The notes beneath the pieces are model-generated. The model was given only the letters and a program-made list of their open reading frames with translations, searched no databases and had not been told where the DNA came from. The translations under genes and the position numbers were made by a program. 64,000 bases of DNA, from contig OY992840.1 of NCBI GenBank assembly GCA_963921425.1, positions 11,286,501-11,350,500 of the forward strand, given 5' to 3'. Each line of letters begins with the position of its first letter. Position 1 is the first letter of the stretch. Shown here in pieces: positions 49,415 to 60,400 of the stretch. The DNA is from Dryas octopetala (lineage: Eukaryota > Streptophyta > Magnoliopsida > Rosales > Rosaceae).

Positions 49415-51130
49415 GGGTAAATTACAATTTAATACCTCAACTTTACCTCGGATTTCAAGTTAGTACCTCAAGTTTAAAAAGTTGCATTTCAGTACCTCAA
49501 CTTTCATTTTGTTGCAATTACATACCTCCGTTAGCTTTTCTGTCTGTCAGACCGTTAAGTGCTTACGTGGCACAGTGACGTGGCTTTAAAAAATGCCACA
49601 TAGACAAAAAAAATAATAAAAAATAATTAAATTTTTAAAAATAAAATAAATAATTATAAAAAACCCTAATAATTAAATTATAAAAAACCAAAATACATTT
49701 ATTTTATTTATTTATTTCTCTCCTCTCTCAGCAGCCGCCGCCGCCGCCGCCCCCCCCCCCCCCCCCCATCTTCTTCTTCTTCCCCAACAAATCAACCCAA
49801 AACCATAAAAAAAAACAACAAAAATCATCAAAATAAATCAACACAAATCAACCCAAAATCCATTTCCAATACACCCAATTACCCACAACCCTTCCTTCTT
49901 CCCCACCCAGCAACCCAGCAACCCCTTCTCCTGCCCCAACCAACAGCCACTCCCCAAAACCCAAGCAACCCTCCTCCCTCCCAGCCACACACCCCGCCGC
50001 CAAACCACCACCTGAGACCCACACAAATCAACCCTCCTCCCTCCATTGTGCTTCTGCAACTCAAAACCAGAGACCCACAATGCACCACCCGAGACCCACT
50101 CAAGCAACCCTCCTCCCTCCCAGCCACACACCCTGCCGCCGAACCACCACCCAAGCAACCCTCCCTCCCAGCCACATAAATCAACGGCACCACCCGATAC
50201 CCACTCGAGCAACCCTCCTCCCTCCCAGCCACACACCCTGCCGCCGAACCACCACCCAAGCAACCCTCCCTCCCAGCCACATAAATCAACGGCACCACCC
50301 GATACCCACTCGAGCAACCCTCCTCCCTCCCAGCCACACACCCTGCCGCCGAACCACCACCCAAGCAACCCTCCCTCCCAGCCGCACAAATCAACGCACC
50401 ACCCGAGACCCACTCGAGCAACCCTCCTCCTTCCCAGCCACACACCCTGCCGCCGAACCACCACCCAAGCAACCCTCCCTCCCAGCCACACAAATCAACC
50501 CACCACCCACCACCTGGAACCCCAAAACCCGAGCAACCTAAACCCACCAGTCACCGGAGAAAGAGAGAGGAAGAAGATGAGGGTGGTCTCGCTGGAGATA
50601 GACGCCGGAGAAAGAGATCGGGAAGAGAGAGAAGTGAGGAGAGAGAAGAGAATCGTGGAGAGGGGGAACCCGAGACCCACCAGTTATAGGAGAAAGTCAC
50701 CGGAGAAAGAGAGAGGAAGAAGATGGGGGGTGGTCTCGTCGGAGATGGGCGCCGGAGAAAGAGTGACAGAAGCAGGGGGGCGGCTGAGTGACAGAATCGC
50801 TGGGGGGGGCGGCTGAGAGAGGAGAGAAATGAAATAAATAAAATAAATGTATTTTGGTTTTTTATAATTTAATTATTAGGGTTTTTTATAATTATTTATT
50901 TTATTTTTAAAAATTTTATTATTTTTTATTATTTTTTTTGTTTATGTGGCATTTTTTAAAGCCACGTCACTGTGCCACGTAAGCACTTAACGGTCTGACA
51001 GACGGAAAAGCTAACGGAGGTATGTAATTGCAACAAAATGAAAGTTGAGGTACTGAAATGCAACTTTTTAAACTTGAGGTACTAACTTGAAATCCGAGGT
51101 AAAGTTGAGGTATTAAATTGTAATTTACCC
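49415..51130. mobile_element. Fold-back MULE-like element C (1716 bp)
   Basis: Flanked by a perfect 9-bp duplication ataattttt (49406-49414 and 51131-51139). Terminal inverted repeats are about 310 bp long (49415-49730 against 50821-51130), starting gggtaaattacaattta and sharing gtacctcaac, ccgttagctttt and gtgacgtggctttaaaaaatg. The interior is a C-rich array on the left and purine-rich tandem copies on the right (cggagaaagagagaggaag at about 50557 and 50702). Long Pro/His/Ser or Gly/Trp frames here come from the repeats and are not genes. Confidence 0.9.
50089..50510. repeat. 105-bp minisatellite in element C
   Basis: Units with ccctgccgccgaaccacc at 50131, 50236, 50341 and 50445; spacing 105, 105 and 104 bp, copies almost identical. 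A more diverged unit precedes at about 49990. Confidence 0.92.
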
Positions 51131-51214
51131 ATAATTTTTCTAACAATGAATATTATTAATCAGCGTCCAAACCCCGTGGGTCCCAGACCAAAGCTTTGGC
51201 ACCACGTAATAAAA

Positions 51215-51693
51215 GAGAAAGTCTTGGGTGGGGCTGGAATGCCACTCACCTAATGAGACTTCCTTTAATTTTTTGACACCTGTTATATTTTTTATCTAGC
51301 TGGACAACAGACCTTGCCTTCCTCTCTCCCCTCTCTCTCGTTCTCTTCATCAACACCACCACCCAACACAACCCAGCACACCCCCACCACCCGCCGCCGG
51401 CCTTGCTTCCCCTTCTCTCTCCTCTCCCCTCTTTTTTTCCTCTTGCTTTCTCTCTTTGCTCACTCACTCTCTCCGATCTGGGTGGGGGCTGGCTGAGATG
51501 GGGCTGGGCGGGGAGGGGATGGGGCTGGGTTTAAATAGTTTCAATCATCTATTAAACTCCCTTTGGAAGATGCCATTGACCCAACTCTGTTTTTCAATAT
51601 TTTTGTGGAGGGTGGTGGGGGTGTGCTGCCGTGCTAGGTTTGGGTTGTATTAGGGTGTGTTGGCCTGGCCTGTTAGGTGGTGGTGTTGAAGAG

Positions 51694-51733
<40 letters not shown>

Positions 51734-51823
51734 GTCCAGCTGGACAAAATCATGACAGATGTTAAAAAATGAAAGGGAGTCTCATTAGGTGAGTGGCATT
51801 CCAGCCCCACCGAAGACTCTCTC
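51215..51823. mobile_element. Fold-back MULE-like element E (609 bp) in the TyrRS promoter
   Basis: Terminal inverted repeats of about 90 bp (gaga(a/g)agtctt then ggtggggctggaatgcc, ctcacctaatgagact, agctggacaac). A perfect 10-bp duplication cgtaataaaa flanks it (51205-51214 and 51824-51833). The interior is CT/GA-rich with a (GA)n run at about 51698-51730. It lies 65 bp after the target site of element C and 24 bp before the TATA box of the next gene. Confidence 0.88.
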
Positions 51824-51847
51824 CGTAATAAAACGCACAACGCAGCG

Positions 51848-51854
51848 TATAAAA
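51848..51854 (+). promoter_or_regulatory. TATA box of the tyrosyl-tRNA synthetase gene
   Basis: TATAAAA stands 115 bp before the ATG at 51963. The direct repeat aaaacgca surrounds it (51831 and 51851). Confidence 0.65.
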
Positions 51855-51962
51855 CGCATTCTCCAAACCCTAAACTAATAGAAAGTAGAAACACAGATTA
51901 AAACACACAACGCAAAATCCCAAACCAAATCCCCTGACGCTGCTGCTCTCTTTAGCTCTCCA

Positions 51963-54900
51963 ATGGCGTCCGAAGCACCAGAGCAAGGTCCAGCCGCCGA
52001 CATCCAATCTCTTGCCATCTCCGACTCTCAGACCCAAGACCAAATACCCTCCAGCTCATCCAACCCAACTGTCCAGTAAGATTCTCTCGCTCTTTTTTTT
52101 TGTGTTTTTTTTTTATTCTAAATTTGTTTGTTAATGTGAACTTATTTGAAGTTTGTGTCTGTGTGATTTTGGTGAAGAATGAGCTTGGAGGAGAGGTACC
52201 AGATAATGAGGAGTGTGGCTGAAGAGTGTATTCAAGAAGATGAGCTTCGGAATCTGCTGGCTCATAAGCCTGAACCCATCTGCTATGACGGGTTCGAACC
52301 CTCTGGTCGAATGCACATTGCTCAGGTTCATTTTTTATTTATATATATATTTAATTTTGAACAATTCTCCTTTAGTTTTGGAGAGTAGATCAAATTCAAT
52401 TTTGCAGTGTGGTATTCATTTTCAGTATTTGGGTTATCAGACTTTATTGTGCTATGAAAGAATTCTTATTAATATGTAGTATTTAGGTTTTCAGTGTTTG
52501 GGCATGCTTCCATTCGAGCATTGTTTATGCTATGAGGTCCAAATGGGTTGTTACTTGTATGCAGGGGGTTTTGAAGACAATAAATGTGAACAAGCTGACT
52601 TCCGCTGGCTGCAGAGTGAAAATATGGATAGCAGATTGGTTTGCACAGTTAAACAATAAGATGGGGGGTGATTTGAAAAAGATTGAGACTGTTGGTCGCT
52701 ACTTGATTGAGATATGGAAGGCTGTTGGGATGAATCTGGAAGATGGAAAAGTTGAGTTTTTGTGGTCGTCAAAGGAGATTAATTCGAGAGCACATGAGTA
52801 CTGGCCTCTTGTGATGGATATAGCTCGAAGAAATAAGCTTCCAAGGATTATTAGGTACATACATTTATAATGCTTATTGTGCCTATCATATCTGGTGAAT
52901 TTGAGCTGATAAGTTTTTCAATCCTATATATCCAGGTGTAGTCAAATTATGGGTCGAAATGAGCAAGACGAGTTAACTGCAGCCCAAATTTTCTACCCAT
53001 GTATGCAATGTGCAGATATATTCTTCCTGAAGGTGCTTGCTAATTTATTTTTGAATTTTTATTTATGGATTTTGTTTCTATGTAGCCTTATGTTGATACT
53101 GACTGTTGATTTGGCTTCCTCAATTGCTGAATATTGCATGGATTAGTGATGGAATGGTGCTAGTATGATATAGGAATTATGTGGTAGATTCTCTTACGAC
53201 ATGATTTATTTAGTATATGCCTGTTACTTCAGTTTTGCACCTATTAGTTAAAATTTACACGAATATGAAAAGTGAATTAGTGGAAAACTGCAAAGAGCAT
53301 AAAGGCCCATTACTGGAGGGGACCATAAAGGGCTGTCCTAAATGGCGCTCACTTATCTATTAACCTAGCTATTTTTTTTTTTCTGATGTGGGTTCTGTTT
53401 ATAATACTTATATGACAGGCACTGCTAGGTTTTTCCATATGGAAACGAATTAACATTATGTAATCTACAAATGTTTTAAAGGCAGGACTTTCCTTATTGT
53501 GCACCAGAATCAATTTAAATGATGGATGTTTATAAATTTAATGAGCAAAGTTACTATTAGAGCTCGATTCTGGTCACAAATCTTGAAAATTAATCAATTA
53601 GAGTATCAGACATATTGATATTGGTAACTTCGTTCTATATGAAAAGTTTGAGTGAGGTATAAAGAATGGTACAACAAATAAAATTTCTTATGCCATCAGT
53701 TAATAACAATAGTAAAATGAGATGTTTATTTTGAGGAGATATGTGGAGATCTTCACTCATACACATATGATTCATTGCACCACTACAGCTCAGCTGTTCA
53801 CAGATAATTCTCATTTCTTTAGTAGTACTTCTTTCTTGATTTAGTCCTCAGTAGATGCTCGGCTCATTACAGCCACCTCCCACAGATGGAAGTAGTATTA
53901 ACCTTGCTTGTTTATCTTGCAGAATAGATGTGATCCAATTTATTTTTGTTGCCATGAATCTGTCATTTGTGCAATTCATGTGATGCTGGCTCTCTGATCT
54001 TCACTTTGTTTCTTATACTTTGATTTCCAGTCTTTGCTCTTATCTCTTGAACATTGTTCATCAAATTGATAATTGTATTCATCCTTGATTTGACATCAAA
54101 AGAGGAAAAAGAATACCCATGTTGAATTTCAACAAACATGTAATGCTGATCTATGTGAAATGTTTTTCCTTTATAGGCTGACATCTGCCAGTTGGGAATG
54201 GATCAGCGTAAAGTGAATGTGCTTGCAAGAGAATACTGTGATGACATCAAGAAGAAAAACAAGCCTGTTATCTTGTCACACCGTAACATCCTGAATCCAT
54301 TTTCAGCTAATGTTTTATGATATCATATGAGACTAGTTACATGGTTTTTGTTCATTTTTCTTAAATGGTGATTTGCAGACATGTTACCTGGTCTTCAGCA
54401 AGGGCAGGAGAAAATGTCTAAAAGTGATGTATCGTCCTCCATATTCATGGAAGATGATGAGGTGGGTTGCTACTAAAGGTGAACTGAACTTGTGATTTTG
54501 GGGAGGGGGCAGAGTTAAATCACCTATATTAGCTGCACATGAATTGGAAGACAAGTACATTGAAGTTTTAGATTTGGGTGTTTAGCTTTCATTGTATGCC
54601 ACAATTTATTTTATTTTCATCAATATAATGTTTGACATATATGTCTGAATCTTAGGCCGAAGTTAATTCGAAGATAAAGAAAGCTTACTGCCCTCCAACG
54701 GTTGTTGAAGGGAATCCATGCTTGGAGTACATAAAGTACCTCGTTTTACCTTGGTTTAAGGAGTTCATTGTAGAGCGCAGTGAAAAGAATGGTGGAAATA
54801 AGTAAGTAATATACTTTAGATCAAATCTATTCTGGAAGGGCTTTTGCTTGTTCACCTAATTTGAGCCTTACAGCCTGCCAAGAGTGCCATTTTAAATTAG

Positions 54901-55621
54901 TTTTTTTGTCCTGAACTATCTTCCAAGGCGGGGCTTTTCCCTGGAACATTGGTTGTAATTGTTCTGTGTTGTTGCCTTTTCCCCTTCCCAATACAGAACC
55001 TTCAAAAGCTTCGAGGAATTGATTGCTGATTATGGAAGCGGTGAGCTACATCCGGCCGACCTTAAACCAGCTTTATCAAAAGCATTGAACAAAATACTGG
55101 AGGTAGGCTCATTTCTTTATATGTGATGTGCTTTCACTTTTATTTCCCCTGAGGGCCTGATGCCAATTTGACTAAACCTGGTGTGGTGATATTCCCACCC
55201 CATACTTTCACGCAATTGTTAGGGACCTAGTGCATATGCAAGTTGCAAACATTACAAAGTTATGATTGAGGGACCAGAAATCTCTCTCTCTCTCTCTCAA
55301 AAAAAAAAAAAAAGTATAAGAAAAGAAGAAAAAGGAGAGAGAGAAAGCACTGTCAGTTTTATTATTTACTGCTATCTTAACTTTGTTTTTCTTACATGCA
55401 GCCTGTACGAGCACACTTCAAGAATGACAAAGCTGCCAAACAGCTATTACAGACTGTTAAGGTATCTTTCTGGTTTTTCCCTTAGAGAAAAATTATTTTG
55501 CTTTATTACATAGTTCAGAATTATTAATTCGATGTTACATTAAGGTATAAATTTATTAATTGGAGGAAAAACTCAACCAAGCTTTTCTCTGGTTTTGTAG
55601 AACTATAGAGTCACCAGGTGA
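51963..55621 (+). CDS. Tyrosine--tRNA ligase, cytosolic type
   Basis: Charges tRNA-Tyr with tyrosine in the cytosol. Ten exons join in phase: 51963-52075, 52178-52325, 52565-52854, 52936-53032, 54177-54282, 54379-54461, 54656-54801, 54997-55102, 55402-55461, 55601-55621; 389 aa, the usual length for the eukaryotic catalytic core. The class I nucleotide-binding motif appears as YDGFEPSGRMHIAQ (HIGH-equivalent) near residue 80. The KMSKS loop is intact (GQEKMSKSDVS). Other family matches are IWIADWFAQLNNKMGGD, FYPCMQCADIFFLKADICQLGMDQRKVN and AYCPPTVVEGNPCLEY. The final exon codes only NYRVTR and a stop. No EMAPII-like tail is present, as expected in plants. The first ~40 residues are a Ser/Gln/Pro-rich extension without a clear targeting signal. 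Two fold-back elements crowd its promoter and a hAT-like element lies just past its 3' end. Confidence 0.95.
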
Positions 55622-56215
55622 TGACTGTAAATGGAGCTTGGACTTCTCACCTTTGCGCCCTTCTGCTCTATTCTTATCGGTGGATGGAAAGACCTGTTTT
55701 TTCTCGGATTGGGAATTCTTTCCTTTGGTTCTCATTTTAAAGCTTTTTGTCATGGTATACAGACATTGTAGGGAAAATGTATTTTTAACAGAAATTAACG
55801 TTTGATACCCCAAGGCAGTGGCGGAGCCACATAGGGACCAGGGGGGAACACAGCCCCCCTCACCTCTAATTGATTGATTTTTCTATTATTTTTGTTAATA
55901 TATTATGACATATATTTTCTAAAGTAAATGATTATAAAGTCCAAATTTGGGCTCTCACTATTTTTAAAATCCAGGTCCTTTTTTTATTTTTACAGAAGGC
56001 CCAATTTATACCAAACCGGTCCTTTTTTTCACTTCTCCGTTTCTTTCTCCGTCTCTCTTCAATTTCTTCTCTCATTTCTCTCATTTTTCTCATTTCAAAC
56101 TTAGCACCATTCTCTCTCTTCACTGTCACTCTCTCTCCTCGATGCATCGTCGTCCGACCATGGATGGCAGCTAGACCCACCTTCTCGTTCTCGCCTCTTC
56201 CTGCTCTCCCTTCCC

Positions 56216-56314
56216 ATGGCTTCCGATCGTCCATCTAGTCACCAACAGCAACAGATCGATGCGAAAGCCGAGAGTCAACTCCGGCGGCGATCTGCTTCTT
56301 CCGGCCACGACGAG
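56216..56314 (+). CDS. Possible first exon of the captured chimera
   Basis: An ATG-led frame of 33 codons (MASDRPSSHQQQQ..., ending GHDE) closes on a donor gag|gtaccag and is in phase with the Sua5-like exon at 56693. Origin unrecognised. It may be the 5' exon of the same donor gene or a third captured gene. Low confidence that it is expressed. Confidence 0.35.
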
Positions 56315-56692
56315 GTACCAGATCTATAAGGTTTTATTCTTCTCGTCGTTCTGAACACGACGGTACCCTCCGATCGTTCCTTCGATCTCTCTTTCTGGTG
56401 TTCTTTCTCTGATGCCTAACTGCCCAAGCAAAACATACACAGACCGAATATTGCACAAGCTTGCTTTACCTTTACTTCGGGCTTTCGTGGTGAGGCCATC
56501 TTTCTCTTGAGCTAGAGTTCAATTGATTTCATGTTATATTCCATAAAAAAATTAACTGAATGGTTTGAATTCTGCGTGTATGAGATTTACTTATGTGAAT
56601 TTGGTTTCATGTTTATGAATCATTTTCTTTCAAGAGTTTATTGGGCGTTTAAGTATCCAATGTTTATGAAATTCATTGACTAATAATATCAG

Positions 56693-56957
56693 GAGGATGA
56701 GTTGTTTTATGTTGAAGTTGATCCATCACAGTCTGGAGCGGATAGCTGGAAATTGGATCCAGTTGTTGATCTTTTGAAACAAGGAGCTGTTGGGGTTATT
56801 CCTACTGACACTGTGTATTAAGTGATAAATTAGTGTCTGTATGTTATGAATGACACTCTTTGTTTTCTTGCTCATTTGGACTTGACCCTATTTATTGTAT
56901 TGTAGATATGCAATAGTTTGTAATATGAGAAACCACTCTGCCATTGAACGTCTTCAG
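56693..56957 (+). pseudogene. Captured Sua5/YrdC (threonylcarbamoyl-AMP synthase) fragment
   Basis: Exons 56693-56814 and 56906-56957, joined across a GT-AG intron (donor gtattaag, acceptor tattgtag), read EVDPSQSGADSWKLDP, then QGAVGVIPTDTVYAIVC and NHSAIERLQ. The PTDTVY signature belongs to the Sua5/YrdC/YciO family, whose members make the threonylcarbamoyl adenylate used for tRNA t6A. Only about 57 residues remain out of a domain of roughly 200, so it has no catalytic function. Keeping the intron shows it was copied from genomic DNA. Confidence 0.82.
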
Positions 56958-57266
56958 GCTACATTGGTTAAATTTGGGCATAAAGATGAAGGGTACGTAT
57001 GCTTTGGACTGGAGTCCTCTTGTACCTGGAAGTCTTCTATCTGGTACAATTATAAACTTTTTTAAATTTCCTTTTTCTTTTTTCTATTCGAGGGTATTTA
57101 ACGGTATGTTGCTTTCTTGATTGAAACTGATGATTCATTGATGTTCTTGATTTTTAAAGGGGACTGCAAAAATCATATACATTTGTGCGAGCCTACATCT
57201 GGTGCAACATGGAATGTTGATACTACTCCATATATTGGACATACTTCAAGCGTGGAAGATTTGCAA
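56958..57266 (+). pseudogene. Captured GRWD1-like WD40 fragment
   Basis: Exons 56958-57043 and 57160-57266, across a GT-AG intron, contain LVKFGHKDEGY, DWSPLVPG, SGDCKNHIHLCEPTS, WNVDTTPYIGHTSSVEDLQ. These match the central WD repeats of glutamate-rich WD-repeat protein GRWD1 (plant HTD1 type, a ribosome-biogenesis and DWD protein). The frame is disturbed near 56995 by about four extra bases unless splicing differs. It joins the Sua5-like fragment directly at cttcag|gct with no intron between. Confidence 0.8.
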
Positions 57267-58099
57267 GTATGTAGCTAAGATGGGAAGCTATAGTTGGATA
57301 TGTTTTTAACAATATGGAGTGTCTTCGTAAATAGGTAGATATTATAGATGCCACGTTTCCTTGTGTTGTTGTTCACTTATTTACAAATATTTACATATTT
57401 ACTGTTAAATTAAATGCATTATTTCTTTCATGACTGATCTTGTGACAAAGATCTTGTATTTTTAATGCTTTCACATTGCAAAATCAAGAAAATTGAATCC
57501 CTAGAGGCAAGGATCATGGCTTCCTTTACTTCTTACTTTAATTTGCTTGACTACCCCTCTTGATCACAATTTCTCTTATACTTTGTTTTTGCCATTTACA
57601 TTTTGTATCTTAGATCACTAAGGTGGATGCTATTTGTTTGCATGGGTCTCTGTCACATATCTTTTTTTCCCTTTCTTTTGGTGTGTTTGGCAGGAGAATA
57701 TCTTGTGTTCGTGAGTTCATCTGTAATTATAGTCACAAAAGAGGACATTTTTGCAGATGATTAGTTTCAACTTTTAGATGTTTAGGGGCATCATATATAG
57801 TACTGATTTCTCTTTTGGGTTTTGTGCAGGATGATTAATGTTGCTTATCTTGCTAGTTATTTGTCTCGTGCGAAGTTTCTGTCAGCCTCTATGGTTGTTA
57901 TTGCTACTGTTTGGCAGTCTGGAAGTTTCAAGTTATTTTTCTTTTTCAACGGAATTGTGATTATGTTTTAGTTTGTTGTAATTGTGTCATAAGTTTACAA
58001 TTCATTTAGTTATTTATGCTTTCACAGTGATTGTATTAAGTTTAAATTATATTATCTAATTTATTGTTATTGTTGTTATCAAACAATAACAATACTTAA

Positions 58100-58339
58100 T
58101 TGCCACTGCTGTGCAGTAGCAATAGGTGATTGCCACTGCTGTGCAGTAGCAATAGGTGATTGCCACTGCTGTGCAGTAGCAATATGTGATTGTTACTGCC
58201 GGACAGTAGCAATAAGTGATTGTTATTGACGGACAGTAGCAATAGGTGATTGTTACTATCACACAGTAGCAATATGTGATTGTTACTGCCGGACAGTAAC
58301 AATAGGTGATTGTTACTGCCGGACAGTAGCAATAGGTGA
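58100..58339. repeat. 30-bp hairpin minisatellite, eight units
   Basis: Units start every 30 bp from 58100. Each holds ttgccactgctgtgcagtagcaa or a variant, which is itself an imperfect palindrome. The open minus-strand frame with a 10-residue repeat is a by-product of the 30-bp period. Confidence 0.93.
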
Positions 58340-58527
58340 TTGAAAAAGAATATGTATGTTTCATCTTGATTTTTTGTGTTTTATGATGGTTATTATTTAA
58401 CATGTTTATGGAATGAAAAATACCTAAATTATGAATTTTTTATTTTTTTTTTGGTACCGATTGGCATTGAAATGAAGAAAAAAATTGAAGAAGTAAACAA
58501 AAATTGGTTGTTTTAAAAAACACTGTA

Positions 58528-58616
58528 GTGTGCTACAGTAACGGCCACAGTAACGCCGTTACTGTACCACCGGGTTCTTTTTTAAAAGTGGGCCGCTACA
58601 GTATTTCACTGTAGCG
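58528..58616. repeat. Cluster of ACAGTA palindromes
   Basis: acagtaacggc (58535) pairs with gccgttactgt (58555), and cgctacagt (58594) pairs with actgtagcg (58608). Such repeated short palindromes resemble subterminal transposase-binding arrays of hAT elements. The role is inferred. Confidence 0.6.
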
Positions 58617-59089
58617 CCTGGGCCGGATAAACAGTAAATTTTAAAAAATGGACTTTAAAAAAAATAACCCTATTTTCTAAATAATTATTTTTGGCATAAA
58701 ATATGAAATAGTTTCTTGTGTAGTATGTATAAATCCAAGTGAATAATTTTTTTTTTTCAATGGTAAAAATTGATCCGTCTTGCTCATTTATAAAAAATTT
58801 TCTACTCTTGTTGGAGATACTTGATGATTAATTACCTTAAGAACAAGTTAATTTTCTTAATTTTTTTGTTTGTGAAAGTAATTCTAATTATGTAAAGATG
58901 ATTTTTATTGTTGTGAATGTTTAAGAAAAACAATTGTGTATTTAAAATAATGAAATTATCATACAACAATGAAACAAGCTGTAAAAATGCGCTTGGGCTT
59001 ATTAGAAAACAAAAATGGACTTCTGTGTGTCATAGTGAAGGTTAGTGAAGACTTATTAAAAAAGCGTGACATGACCATTTTATCCTCAA

Positions 59090-59123
59090 ATAGCAAAAGT
59101 TTTGGCTCCCAAACTTTTGCTAT
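59090..59123. repeat. Perfect 13-bp-stem hairpin between direct repeats
   Basis: atagcaaaagttt and aaacttttgctat flank an 8-base loop. The 12-bp direct repeat atgaccatttta lies on both sides (59071 and 59124). Confidence 0.8.
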
Positions 59124-60400
59124 ATGACCATTTTACCCCAATATACTTTCATGCGATCCCTCCACCTCATGGCCAGTTGGCAATTTCTCCAGCAACCCCT
59201 CTCGCAACACCGACGACATCGTTGGCCTCAAAAGCGCAGGTTTTGGGAGAGGCGTTCCCTCTTAGTCCAAATTCCAGCTGGTGAAGGTGAGATTAAGCAA
59301 GACAGTGGCGAAGACATGGTGGGGCCCTGGGGGCAATGGTGTCAACTGACCCCTATAGCTTTTTTTTTTTTTTTTGTTAATGATATTTATTGAAGTTTTT
59401 TTTATTTTTTTTATTTTAAAGAATATGTTGACCAGTCCAGCTACTATGAGAGACAACATATCCATAAGTGAGGGTTCAAATCCAACCCTTGGATGTGTTG
59501 TCTCTCACTTGTCCCTCATACTAGCCATTCTAATATATTGACAATTAAGTTGATAAATATAGTACAAATTTGGATAGATTTATTTAATCTCAGATTGATC
59601 ATTTTGAGGTCTCTTTTATCCATTCAAAAAATGTATATGAATTTTGTGAACGTGACATATTGGTGCAGGGAGAGTAATTCATTAGTCCTTTCAATTGGGC
59701 TACACCCCAATGTGAAATTTTATAATTACAATGAATTTATACGAGTTAGGCTAAAAGGGGGTCAATTGTCTGATTGACTCAATAACTTTTTCTACTTATC
59801 TTTAAGCATATAATTAATATTAATAATATATGTGTTTTTTATAGGTTGCTCTTACGAAGTTTGGTAATTTTTTTTTAAATCTAAAAATATCATTTTTAAA
59901 TAAAACTATTAAAAGTGTGTTATAAAACAGATATATAAGGTTAATAAAGATGAACAAATAACTTTGGATGTGAATTATGTCGTATCAATTACATGTGCTA
60001 ATTAATAAATCTAGAAAATTGTGTAATATTTTTGAACACTTTAAATGTGATTTTGTAAAGAAAAAAGAGTGATTGTTAATAACTTTTACATGATAAGTTG
60101 GTTATAATAAACTTATTTTTCTAACTTATGATAACCAAATATAAATTTGTGTCTCAATAAGCTAGCATAAAAACTACTAATGTAAGTGCTTTCAAAAAAC
60201 ACTATATATCAATGTAAAGAAAAATTGATCGATATGAATGATTCATTATTAATATATATATATCTATCTATTTAAAATATTGAAAGAAATTAAAAGAAAC
60301 TATTGTGAACATACTAGGAGTTTTTTTTTTTGTCGAATATACTATGAGTTAAAATTCGTCCCCAATGAGTAAAGTTCCTAACTACGCCGCTGCTCCAAGG

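Larger units (their letters stand above)
55816..60392. mobile_element. hAT-like composite element carrying host gene fragments (4577 bp)
   Basis: The left end cagtggcggagccac and right end (complement cagcggcgtagttag) are imperfect inverted repeats. Eight bases flank both, ccccaagg (55808-55815) and ctccaagg (60393-60400), seven of eight identical, as hAT elements make. The element holds captured exons (56216-57266), a 30-bp hairpin minisatellite (58100-58339), GC-rich palindromes (58528-58616) and a second copy of the left end at 59301. No transposase was found, so it would depend on a helper. It inserted about 190 bp after the stop codon of tyrosyl-tRNA synthetase. Confidence 0.7.

Noticed and set aside
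49838-50816. Long Pro/His-rich and Gly/Trp-rich frames (over 200 codons)
   Set aside because: Produced by a 105-bp repeat whose length is a multiple of three, inside a transposon; no start context, introns or domain.
57835-57990. Possible third captured gene fragment after an acceptor-like ttgtgcag
   Set aside because: The open frame beginning MINVAYLASYLSRAKF could not be tied to any family, so it is not listed as a captured gene.
58100-58339. CRISPR-like regular array
   Set aside because: Units abut with no unique spacers, and this is a plant nuclear genome; it is a minisatellite.
58056-58403. 115-codon minus-strand frame with a 10-residue repeat
   Set aside because: A by-product of the 30-bp minisatellite.
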